Part shown: piece after piece, positions 19,318-27,117 of the stretch
Layout: each line of letters starts with the position of its first letter
Numbering within the stretch: position 1 is the first letter of the stretch
From: Anaerotruncus colihominis
GTDB lineage: Bacteria; Bacillota; Clostridia; Oscillospirales; Ruminococcaceae
Assembly: GCF_010206195.1 (NCBI RefSeq)
Contig: NZ_VIQT01000016.1
Location: 124,001 to 188,000 of the forward strand
Direction of reading: 5' to 3'
DNA: 64,000 nt
The notes under the pieces: model-generated
The model's database searches: none
Told to the model about the DNA's origin: nothing
The model's input: the letters and a program-made list of their open reading frames with translations, nothing else
Made by a program: the position numbers and the translations under genes

Positions 19318-20619
19318 ATGTTTGTTTCCGATTGCCTTGGGCTCAACAAGCTTGGACATTTAACGATCGGCGGCTGCGATACGGTTGCGCTCGCGCAGAC
19401 GTATGGCACGCCGCTTTATGTCATGGACGAGGATGAAATCCGGCGCGCATGCGCCAGCTATCGCAGTTCCATCGAACGGTATTACGACGGCCGCGGGCTT
19501 GTAACCTACGCGAGCAAGGCGTTTTGCTGCAAGGCCGCCTGCAAAATTGCGGCCGAGGAGGGACTGGGGCTTGACGTTGTTTCAGGCGGCGAGCTTTACA
19601 CAGCAATCAGCGCGGGATTCCCGGCGGAACGCATTTTTTTCCATGGGAACAACAAGACGGTTCAGGAGCTGACAGAGGCGCTCGCTTACGGCGTCGGGCA
19701 GATCGTCGTCGATAATTTCGATGAGCTCGAGACGCTCAACCAGCTCGCACTCAGCCGCGGCGAGCCGGCTAATATCCTGTTCAGGATCAAACCTGGTATC
19801 GACGCGCATACGCATGATTTTGTGCGTACCGGGCAGATCGACAGCAAATTTGGACTTGCGCTTGAAACAGGAGAAGCGATGCAGGCTGTCCGGGCGGCTG
19901 TATCGATGCAGGGGGTGCGCCTGCGGGGCGTGCATTGCCATATCGGCTCCCAGATTTTTGATATCGAACCGTTCGAACATGCGGCTGAGGTGATGCTCGG
20001 CTTCATCGCGGATGTGCGTGATCAAACGGGATGCGAGCTTGAAATCCTCGACCTCGGGGGCGGATTCGGCATCAAATACCTGCCGGAGCACGATCCGGTT
20101 GAATACGACCGCTACATGCAGCGCGTCGCGCGCACAGTCCGGCGCGTGTCACAGGCGCGCGGCATTAAGACGCCGTTTATTGTGATCGAGCCGGGCCGTT
20201 CGATCGCAGGACCGGCCGGCGTCACGCTCTATACGGCCGGCGCGGTCAAGGAGATTCCCGGCGTGAGAACCTATGTATCAATCGACGGAGGCATGTGCGA
20301 CAATCCGCGCTACATACTGTACCGCAGCGAATATGAAGCGATGGTCGCCAACAAAGCGTCGCAGCCAAAGACACGCACCGTCACATTGGCGGGTAAATGC
20401 TGCGAAAGCGGCGATCTGATCGGCGAGGGGATGCAGATACAGGAGATACATCCCGGCGATATCATCGCTGTGCTGGCTACGGGGGCATACAATTATTCCA
20501 TGTCGTCAAATTATAACCGCATTCCGCGTCCGCCAGTGGTCATGCTGCGCGGCGGGCAGGCGCGCGTGGTTGTGAAGCGTGAAACCTATGAGGATCTGGT
20601 TCGCAACGATCTGGAATAA
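19318..20619 (+). CDS. lysA: Diaminopimelate decarboxylase
   Basis: About 433 residues. The PLP-binding Lys is in YASKAFCCKAACK. DVVSGGELYTA, HCHIGSQIF, LDLGGGFG, EPGRSIAGPAG and the substrate motif CCESGD follow in the family order. It makes L-lysine from meso-diaminopimelate. ATG 19318 lies nine bases after AAGGGG; ATG 19312 is too close to that site. It is not in an operon with other lysine genes here. I looked for a lysine riboswitch, but the short upstream gap is filled by the repeat. Confidence 0.95.
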   Translation: MFVSDCLGLNKLGHLTIGGCDTVALAQTYGTPLYVMDEDEIRRACASYRSSIERYYDGRGLVTYASKAFCCKAACKIAAEEGLGLDVVSGGELYTAISAGFPAERIFFHGNNKTVQELTEALAYGVGQIVVDNFDELETLNQLALSRGEPANILFRIKPGIDAHTHDFVRTGQIDSKFGLALETGEAMQAVRAAVSMQGVRLRGVHCHIGSQIFDIEPFEHAAEVMLGFIADVRDQTGCELEILDLGGGFGIKYLPEHDPVEYDRYMQRVARTVRRVSQARGIKTPFIVIEPGRSIAGPAGVTLYTAGAVKEIPGVRTYVSIDGGMCDNPRYILYRSEYEAMVANKASQPKTRTVTLAGKCCESGDLIGEGMQIQEIHPGDIIAVLATGAYNYSMSSNYNRIPRPPVVMLRGGQARVVVKRETYEDLVRNDLE

Positions 20620-20672
20620 CAAGTAAAATAATTTTATACTTTACGCTGCAAAATCCTTTACTTTCGCAAACT

Positions 20673-20796
20673 AAAATGATAAAATAATTGCAATGGAGAT
20701 TATTCTATCCGGATATGGCCGGGGCGATACGCGGGCGCGGCCCGCTGCCGTCCTGATAGCCGATTTTATCATGCCGCTTTGCGGGTATGATAAAAT
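20673..20796. repeat. Structured intergenic repeat R, copy 2
   Basis: Positions 20713-20796 align without gaps to 1542-1625 with about 10 differences in 84. The 3' part is again a TTTTATCATG / ATGATAAAAT hairpin, and a GC-rich inverted core lies around 20722-20752. It fills most of the gap between lysA and the YerC gene. Confidence 0.8.
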
Positions 20797-20874
20797 ATCC
20801 GCAACAACTATTTTTGGAGCCTGCCTGTGTGCGCTGACAGCGCCGGGTGGGTTCCCATTTTGGAGGCGGATTGT

Positions 20875-21162
20875 TTGAACACGAAACTCAAGGACATGAA
20901 TGTGGATTATCTGTTTAAGGCGGTTCTTTCTCTTGAAACGATGGAGGAATGTTACAGCTTTTTTGAGGATCTGTGCACGGTTCCGGAGCTGAAGGCTCTG
21001 TCGCAGCGGTTAGAGGTTGCCAAGATGCTTAGTGAAGGCTGCGTGTACAGCGATATTGTGTCAAAAACAGGCGCTTCCACTGCGACGATCAGTCGTGTCA
21101 ACCGATCGCTTAATTACGGAAGCGACGGCTATAAAGTGGTGTTCGAGCGGGTGAAGGGCTGA
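20875..21162 (+). CDS. YerC/YecD family TrpR-like DNA-binding protein
   Basis: 95 residues. The segment ELKALSQRLEVAKML followed by SDIVSKTGASTATISRVNRSLNYGSDGY is the Trp-repressor-like helix-turn-helix signature of the YerC family. These are small transcription regulators of unknown targets. The start is inferred as TTG 20875, eight bases after GGAGG; ATG 20896 is the alternative. Its stop overlaps the next start (TGATG). Confidence 0.88.
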   Translation: MNTKLKDMNVDYLFKAVLSLETMEECYSFFEDLCTVPELKALSQRLEVAKMLSEGCVYSDIVSKTGASTATISRVNRSLNYGSDGYKVVFERVKG

Positions 21163-21923
21163 TGGCCTACCAATCCTTCGCGGCCTATTATGACCGGTTG
21201 ATCGGAAACGAGATCGATTACCGGGCGCGGGCGCGCTATTTTGATACGTTGATCCGTCGGTATGCCGATACGCCCGAACAAAATCTGCTTTTGGACCTGG
21301 CGTGCGGGACAGGCAGCCTGTCGGTCGAGTTGAGCGCCATCGGTTACGATGTGATCGGCGTGGATGCAAGCGCCGATATGCTCGCAGAGGCCGCCGCAAA
21401 GGGACGGGGAAAAATTTTGTTTCTCTGCCAGGCGTTTGATACGCTCGATCTGTATGGGACAGTCGGCGCTGTCGTCTGCGCGCTCGATTCTCTCAACCAT
21501 ATCACTGACGCCGCCGCGCTTGAGGCGGCGTTCGCGCGCGTCGCGCTTTTTACGGCGCCGGGCGGCGTATTTGTGTTTGATGTCAACACGCCGTACAAGC
21601 ATCGGGAAATTCTGGCGAACAATACATTTGTGTACGATCTTGGCGATTTGTTCTGTGTTTGGCAGAATACGACGAATGCATCGCTTGTAACGGAGATTAC
21701 GCTCGACTTCTTTCTGCAAAGCGGCGCCTGTTATACACGTGAAAGCGAGCGGTTTTGTGAGCGGGCATATACACATGAAACGTTGGCAGGGCTGCTGGAC
21801 CGGACGGGCTTTGACCTGTGCGCTGTCTGTGAGGGCGATACCTTCGGCCCGCCGGGAGAGACGGCGCAGCGCGCTGTTTATATCGCGAAAAGACGCCGCG
21901 CATCAAACGCGCGGGTAAACTGA
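21162..21923 (+). CDS. Class I SAM-dependent methyltransferase
   Basis: 253 residues. Motif I is LLDLACGTGSLSVELS near residue 45, followed by VIGVDASADMLAEA and later VVCALDSLNHI. The fold and motifs are clear, but the substrate is not. Firmicute genes of this type often sit beside regulators or hslO. It is coupled to the YerC gene by a one-base overlap, and hslO follows 13 bases later. Confidence 0.85.
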   Translation: MAYQSFAAYYDRLIGNEIDYRARARYFDTLIRRYADTPEQNLLLDLACGTGSLSVELSAIGYDVIGVDASADMLAEAAAKGRGKILFLCQAFDTLDLYGTVGAVVCALDSLNHITDAAALEAAFARVALFTAPGGVFVFDVNTPYKHREILANNTFVYDLGDLFCVWQNTTNASLVTEITLDFFLQSGACYTRESERFCERAYTHETLAGLLDRTGFDLCAVCEGDTFGPPGETAQRAVYIAKRRRASNARVN

Positions 21924-21936
21924 AAGGACGAATAAG

Positions 21937-22812
21937 ATGGGAAAATTGGTACGCGCGATCGCCGCGGACGGCCTTGCAGTCTGTACGGCCGTCGATTCGA
22001 CCGATATCGCGGCGCGGGCGGAGCAGATACACAAAACATCGGCCACTGTTACAGCCGCGCTTGGGCGCCTGATGACGGCGGCCTCTATTATGGGCAGCCA
22101 GCTCAAAAACGAGGAGGACAGCGTCACCGTGCGCATGGCGGGCGGTGGCCCGTCCGGCACGCTGATCGCAGTCTCGGACAGCGCGGGCAATCCGCGCGGG
22201 TATGTCGCAAATCCCATTGTGGAAATACCGCTCAACGCACAGGGCAAACTCGATGTGGCGGGTGCGGTTGGCAAAGAAGGGATGCTGACGGTGATCAAAG
22301 ATGTCGGCCTGCCCGAGCCAGCGACCGGTTCCGTGCCGATCGTTTCCGGTGAGATTGCCGCAGATATTACGAACTATTATGCGGTCAGCGAACAGACGCC
22401 GGCTGTCTGCGCGCTCGGGGTGCTTGTAAACCCCGATCTAAGCGTGCGCGCCGCGGGCGGCTATCTTGTGCAGCTTTTGCCCGGTGCAGGCGAGGATGTG
22501 ATTTCCCGGATTGAGGAAAATATCCGCGATATCAAGCCGGCCTCCACGATGATCGACGAGGGGATGACGCCTGAACAGATCATCGATACTGTGATGGCGG
22601 GCCTGTCGCCCGATGTGCTCGAAACACGCACGGTCGCTTACACATGCACCTGTTCAAAGGCACGCGTCGAGCGCGCGCTTGTCAGCCTTGGCCGCGACGA
22701 GCTGCGCCGCCTTGCCCAGGAGCAGGAGTCAGCGCAGGTGGAGTGCCATTTCTGCGATAAGACATATACGTTTACGCGTGCGGAGCTTGAGGCGCTTATA
22801 AATCGGAAATAG
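21937..22812 (+). CDS. hslO: Redox-regulated chaperone Hsp33
   Basis: 291 residues. The C-terminal zinc site CTC ... CHFC (CxC-x(n)-CxxC) forms disulfides under oxidative stress and switches the chaperone on. The N-terminal core has MTAASIMGSQLKNEEDSVTVR. It ends at the shared hairpin terminator with nth. Confidence 0.95.
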   Translation: MGKLVRAIAADGLAVCTAVDSTDIAARAEQIHKTSATVTAALGRLMTAASIMGSQLKNEEDSVTVRMAGGGPSGTLIAVSDSAGNPRGYVANPIVEIPLNAQGKLDVAGAVGKEGMLTVIKDVGLPEPATGSVPIVSGEIAADITNYYAVSEQTPAVCALGVLVNPDLSVRAAGGYLVQLLPGAGEDVISRIEENIRDIKPASTMIDEGMTPEQIIDTVMAGLSPDVLETRTVAYTCTCSKARVERALVSLGRDELRRLAQEQESAQVECHFCDKTYTFTRAELEALINRK

Positions 22813-22821
22813 AGGTACAAC

Positions 22822-22850
22822 AAAAGCCCCCGTTCGCCGGGGGCTTTTTT
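22822..22850. terminator. Bidirectional terminator between hslO and nth
   Basis: AAAAGCCCCCG pairs with CGGGGGCTTTT, with T-runs on both strands, between converging genes. Confidence 0.9.
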
Positions 22851-22861
22851 ATTACAATTTG

Positions 22862-23506
22862 TTATTTTAGCTTGTATGTATCCTTATAGTGTTTGCAACA
22901 GACCTTGAGGACGCAGGCGTCGCACTGTGGGCGGCGCGCGACGCAGACAGCGCGTCCGTGCAGAACAAGGCGGTGGCAAAAATCGTTTGATTCCTCCGGC
23001 GGAAGCAGCGGACGCAGTTGGTTTTCGACCTTGGCGGGGTCCTTTCCCTCTGTTAATCCGAGCAGATTGGTGATCCGGATACAATGCGTGTCGCAGACAA
23101 TCGCTGGCTTGTGGAACACGTCGCCGACGACAAGATTGGCGGTTTTGCGTCCAATGCCGGGCAGCTTGGTCAGCTCATCTACGGTATCAGGCAGTTCTCC
23201 ATTGTACTTCTCCATCAGCATTTGGCACATTGCGATGATATCGCGCGCCTTTGTCTTATACAGCCCGCACGACTTGATAATTTCCTCCACGTCGGTCAGA
23301 TTCGCTTCAGCAAAATCCCGGACGCTTCTGTATTTATCAAACAGATCGACGCAGACGATGTTGACACGCGCGTCTGTACATTGTGCAGCCAGACGTGTGG
23401 CGATCATCAATTCGTGTGGTTTTCGGTATTCAAGCGAACAGATAGCGTCCGGATAAGCCTCTTTGAGCAGGCGCACGGCTTCGTGCGCAGCTTGTTTTTT
23501 TGTCAT
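22862..23506 (-). CDS. nth: Endonuclease III (DNA glycosylase/AP lyase)
   Basis: 214 residues. The helix-hairpin-helix LPGIGRKTANLVVG contains the catalytic Lys region, and the catalytic Asp is in CDTHCIRI. The C-terminal cluster follows C-x6-C-x2-C-x5-C (CVARRPQC, CDAC, VCC). It excises oxidised pyrimidines. The gene converges with hslO and is separated from the chromate transporter genes by only 21 bases, so it may be their last operon member. Confidence 0.96.
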   Translation of the reverse strand: MTKKQAAHEAVRLLKEAYPDAICSLEYRKPHELMIATRLAAQCTDARVNIVCVDLFDKYRSVRDFAEANLTDVEEIIKSCGLYKTKARDIIAMCQMLMEKYNGELPDTVDELTKLPGIGRKTANLVVGDVFHKPAIVCDTHCIRITNLLGLTEGKDPAKVENQLRPLLPPEESNDFCHRLVLHGRAVCVARRPQCDACVLKVCCKHYKDTYKLK

Positions 23507-23527
23507 TGGGAACCCTCCTTCAAAACG

Positions 23528-24118
23528 TCAATGGAGCGTCGGCAAAAATGCGTGGAACAAAAATCCGAAAGCTCCGGAAATGGCGATCAGCCAGATGGGG
23601 TGCAACTTTTTACGCCAGCGGCTGATAAGAAAGACGAGCAGCACAATCAGCACGGCGCGCCAACTGATGGACGGCATACCGCGGAAATAGAGCAGCGCAT
23701 GCGGACTGATACCCCCCAGGGCGACAGAGGTAAAGATAGAGAGAGCGGCGGCGGCAATCAGGCCGACGACCGCGGGGCGCAGACCGTACAGGGCCGCTTT
23801 GACATATTTGTGATCCTGAAAATGCGCAAAAAATTTAGCGATCAAAAGGATAATCAAAAACGAGGGCAGCACGACGCCGAGCGTGGCAAAAACAGCGCCG
23901 GCAAGCCCTGCCTTTGACATACCGACAAAGGTGGCGATATTGATTGCGAATGGGCCGGGCGTCGATTCGCTGATGGCGATGAAGTCGATCAAATCGCTCT
24001 GTGAAACCCACCCATGGGACAGGATATCCTGCTGTATCATGGGGATCATGGCATAGCCGCCGCCAAATGTGAACAGACCGATCTTGAAAAAGGTCAAAAA
24101 CAGATAGAGGAGGATCAT
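23528..24118 (-). CDS. Chromate transporter half (CHR domain), second subunit
   Basis: 196 residues with the CHR signature FFKIGLFTFGGGYAMIPMIQ at the N-terminus and AISESTPGPFAINIATFVG. This is one half of a split ChrA-type transporter; such short forms are encoded as pairs and act together in the membrane. Real substrates in anaerobes may be other anions. Its ATG overlaps the stop of the partner gene. Confidence 0.9.
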   Translation of the reverse strand: MILLYLFLTFFKIGLFTFGGGYAMIPMIQQDILSHGWVSQSDLIDFIAISESTPGPFAINIATFVGMSKAGLAGAVFATLGVVLPSFLIILLIAKFFAHFQDHKYVKAALYGLRPAVVGLIAAAALSIFTSVALGGISPHALLYFRGMPSISWRAVLIVLLVFLISRWRKKLHPIWLIAISGAFGFLFHAFLPTLH

Positions 24119-24693
24119 ACCTCATCCCCCTTTCCGCTGTGCCTGTGCGCAAGGATCATCTGACGGATGATCCCGGCAATGGCGGCGCAGATCAACAAGA
24201 TAATGACATCGACGCCAAAGAAGGCTGACCCAAGCAACGCCAACAGGATGATGACGGCTGCGAAGTTTGTGCGCGGACATTGCTTGCCAAGCTTGAGGAC
24301 GGCGTTGACAATCAGCACGACGACGCCGGCGCGGATGCCATCAAATATCCAGGCAAGCCACTTGATCTTTTTATACTGCATAATGAACAGTGACAGGATG
24401 GAGATAATGAGAAAGGACGGCAGTGTGACGCCGAGTGTCGCGCACAGCGCGCCCCAAAAACCGGCCACGCGATGGCCGATGAACGTTGCGGAATTGATCG
24501 CGACCGGGCCGGGCGTTGATTCAGCGATGGCGAGCATATCCAGCATGGTTTCATCATCAATCCACTGGTTGCTCTCCACCGTTTCACGGTGGATCAACGG
24601 GATCATGGCGTAACCGCCGCCAAAGGTGAACAGCCCGATCTTAAAAAATACAAGAAACAGCTTCAGATGAATTGGCATGTGCTTCATAAGCAA
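24115..24693 (-). CDS. Chromate transporter half (CHR domain), first subunit
   Basis: 192 residues with FFKIGLFTFGGGYAMIPLIH and AIAESTPGPVAINSATFIG, paralogous to the next gene. The start is read as TTG 24693 (seven bases after AGGAAGG), with ATG 24687 as the alternative. The leader between the promoter at 24910-24939 and this gene contains a copy of repeat A, so the repeat is transcribed with the operon. Confidence 0.88.
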   Translation of the reverse strand: MLMKHMPIHLKLFLVFFKIGLFTFGGGYAMIPLIHRETVESNQWIDDETMLDMLAIAESTPGPVAINSATFIGHRVAGFWGALCATLGVTLPSFLIISILSLFIMQYKKIKWLAWIFDGIRAGVVVLIVNAVLKLGKQCPRTNFAAVIILLALLGSAFFGVDVIILLICAAIAGIIRQMILAHRHSGKGDEV

Positions 24694-24734
24694 GTGATGT
24701 CCTTCCTGGGGCGCTTCATTCTGTACGCCGTATT

Positions 24735-24896
24735 AGAGGCTGTTAAAAAAATCGGAACAACCGTGTTTTTCTACAAACGCTGGCGAATGCCGCGTTAAAA
24801 GGTATTGCAATCCCAAAGAATGCCCGCGTTCTTTGCATTGCATTCGTCCGCAGCTTGCGAACAGTCCGGCAATTCCTCTATTTTCAAACAAGCCCC
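24735..24896. repeat. Repeat family A, copy at 24.7 kb
   Basis: About 162 bases. The left end AGAGGCTGTTAAAAAAATC and right end TTTTCAAACAAGCCCC match the ends of the 41.6 kb copy. The interiors share segments such as GCGTTAAAA and the TTTTTCT(A/G)CAAAC stretch. No reading frame is evident. Confidence 0.75.
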
Positions 24897-24909
24897 AAAC
24901 CCTGCGATT

Positions 24910-24939
24910 ATTATACCCCCAAAGGGCGCGCCGCGTCAA
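24910..24939 (-). promoter_or_regulatory. Promoter of the chromate transporter operon
   Basis: On the - strand, TTGACG (24934-24939) and TATAAT (24910-24915) are 18 bases apart. Confidence 0.65.
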
Positions 24940-24993
24940 ATCTTCCGTATAATTTTTGAAAAAATGCCATAAGCTCTTATTGTGGAAAAATTA

Positions 24994-25011
24994 GGGTTTG
25001 TTTGAAAACAG
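24994..25011. repeat. Relic end of repeat family A
   Basis: GGGTTTGTTTGAAAACAG differs at only two positions from the GGGCTTGTTTGAAAATAG terminus of family A. The rest of the element is not recognisable. Confidence 0.4.
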
Positions 25012-25067
25012 AAGCAGGAGCGTATTTCTGATTTTTAAAGAGTCTTTTGATAAAGGGGGAAGGTGTT

Positions 25068-25550
25068 ATGTCGGGATCCTTCAGACTGAAACCACTGTTG
25101 ATCGCACTTGCTATACCGCAAGCAGTGGGGCTGATCGGTTCGCTTTTAGCGGGCGATATGTCCGCTATGTATGCAGCGCTTGATAAACCGGCGTTTGCGC
25201 CGCCCGGATGGCTGTTTGGAGTGGTATGGCCTGTGCTGTATCTGCTATTGGGAATTGCGTCGTGGATGATCTGGCGCACGCCGGAGAGCGCCGCCCGCAC
25301 ACGGGCGCTGACCTTTTATGCGGTGCAGCTTGTCCTGAACCTGCTGTGGCCGCCGCTGTTTTTTCGTTTAGGGCTTCTGCGCCCCGCATTCTGGGAGCTG
25401 AGCGCGCTGTTGGTTCTGACAATTGTCATGGCCGCGTGCTTTTTGTCTTTGCGCCGTATAGCAGGGCTTTTGGTCGTCCCCTATTGCGTCTGGCTGGCCT
25501 ATGCCGCTGCCGTTAACCGTGCGGTGGTGGCGCTGAGCACGGGTTTTTAA
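25068..25550 (+). CDS. tspO: TspO/MBR family membrane protein
   Basis: 160 residues with five predicted membrane helices. The family pattern is seen in KPAFAPPGWLFGVVWPVLYLLLGIA and in WPPLFFRLGLLRPAFWEL. TspO proteins bind porphyrins and are linked to tetrapyrrole handling and stress. ATG 25068 follows GGGGGAAGG. It appears to be a single-gene unit. Confidence 0.92.
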   Translation: MSGSFRLKPLLIALAIPQAVGLIGSLLAGDMSAMYAALDKPAFAPPGWLFGVVWPVLYLLLGIASWMIWRTPESAARTRALTFYAVQLVLNLLWPPLFFRLGLLRPAFWELSALLVLTIVMAACFLSLRRIAGLLVVPYCVWLAYAAAVNRAVVALSTGF

Positions 25551-25783
25551 TAAAAATATGGGATATAAAGTGAAAAAGGCCCCAGGCCGGGAACGGTCTG
25601 GCAGGTCAATTTTATGTAACCCCAAAACAGACTGGATGCTGTTTGAAAGGTCCGGCGTATGACCTGCTTTTGAACAAGTCTGGGATTCCTGCTATTCTTT
25701 TGGAACTGGCTATGGTATGATAGATGCAGACAATCGCCGCGTTTGGCGGCGGTGCATGGATGTTGGAAGGGAATAAGAAAGCG

Positions 25784-27100
25784 ATGAAACTGAACTTTAA
25801 CAGACAGCACACAACCATAGCCGTTTACGCGTTTCTTGTGCTGGCGGCGGCAATCCTGTTCAACAGCTTGTTGGACAACTTTCCAAGCGTGCGCGGGCTT
25901 GTATCAACAGTCGCGCGCTTATTGATGCCGTTTGCGTATGCTTTTGGGATCGCTTACATCCTTAATCCGGTGCTCAAGGTGGTCGAACGTGTGTTTTTGC
26001 GCCGCCTGTTTGGCACGCGTATTGGCGACAAGCCGCTGCGTGCCCTGGCAATTCTGCTGACCTATCTGCTTTCAGCGGGGATGATCGCCATCTTTGCAAA
26101 AATTGTCCTTCCCCAGCTTGTGTTGAGCATATCGGGGCTGATCGCAAAAATGACGGCGTACCTCAATTCCACGGAGACATGGCTGCCTGGCCTGCTGGCC
26201 CTGCTGCCGGATTTTGATATCAATGCAACGATCGAAACAGCGCTTCGTCAGTACGCCGACACGATCATGAGTTCGGCGATGACGATGCTCAAACAGCTGT
26301 TCCCATGGATGCTGTCGGTTTCGACGGGGATCGCATCGGGCTTGTTGACGATTGTCGTTGGCATTATCATCTCTATCTATATGCTGATGGACAAGGAGCG
26401 GTTCTGTGCCGGTATCAAAAAGATCTGGTATGCGATCCTGCCAAAAAAGAAGGCCGATTGGATTCTTGACCTCGCGGCGGAGGCAAACCATGTGTTTGGC
26501 GGATTTATCGGAGGAAAAATTCTTGATTCGCTGATCATCGGAATGCTGTGCTTTATTGGAATGTCGCTGCTTGGTATGCCGAACGCGATGCTGGTTTCTG
26601 TGATCGTTGGCGTGACAAACGTCATCCCGTATTTCGGGCCGTTTATTGGTGCGGTCCCTTCGTTTTTTATCATCCTGATCGACGCGCCCATCAAGGCGCT
26701 GTGGTTTCTGGTATTCATCCTGATTTTGCAGCAGTTTGACGGCAATATTCTCGGCCCGAAAATTCTCGGCGATTCAACGGGGCTTTCTGCGTTTTGGGTT
26801 ATTTTTGCAATCATGCTGTTCGGCGGGTTGTATGGATTCATCGGGATGTTTTTGGGCGTGCCGGTATTTTCGGTCATTTACATGCTGATCCAGCGGTTTA
26901 TTGACAGCCGCCTGTCGGCGCGCGAGATGCCGGTCGATATCGAGAGCTACTGTGCGCCCGACGCGCCGCTTTTGCGCACATCTGCGCAAAAACAGGATAC
27001 GCAGGATAAGCCGCGCCGCCGTGGGGCGCATGTGCCGTACATCGGCCGCAAAAAGACGGATGCAGATGCGCCCAGGGAGCATCATCAGGACCAGAGTTGA
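25784..27100 (+). CDS. AI-2E family transporter (UPF0118/PerM)
   Basis: About 438 residues with seven or eight membrane helices. The motif NVIPYFGPFIGAVPS near the middle is characteristic of the family, whose members export autoinducer-2 or exchange ions in some species. The hydrophilic ~70-residue C-terminal tail is Arg/Lys/Asp rich. ATG 25784 has GGAAGGG upstream; in-frame ATGs at 25724 and 25760 are possible but lack a good site. The stop lies 17 bases before the next start. Confidence 0.85.
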   Translation: MKLNFNRQHTTIAVYAFLVLAAAILFNSLLDNFPSVRGLVSTVARLLMPFAYAFGIAYILNPVLKVVERVFLRRLFGTRIGDKPLRALAILLTYLLSAGMIAIFAKIVLPQLVLSISGLIAKMTAYLNSTETWLPGLLALLPDFDINATIETALRQYADTIMSSAMTMLKQLFPWMLSVSTGIASGLLTIVVGIIISIYMLMDKERFCAGIKKIWYAILPKKKADWILDLAAEANHVFGGFIGGKILDSLIIGMLCFIGMSLLGMPNAMLVSVIVGVTNVIPYFGPFIGAVPSFFIILIDAPIKALWFLVFILILQQFDGNILGPKILGDSTGLSAFWVIFAIMLFGGLYGFIGMFLGVPVFSVIYMLIQRFIDSRLSAREMPVDIESYCAPDAPLLRTSAQKQDTQDKPRRRGAHVPYIGRKKTDADAPREHHQDQS

Positions 27101-27117
27101 AAGGAGTATTCCGATAC

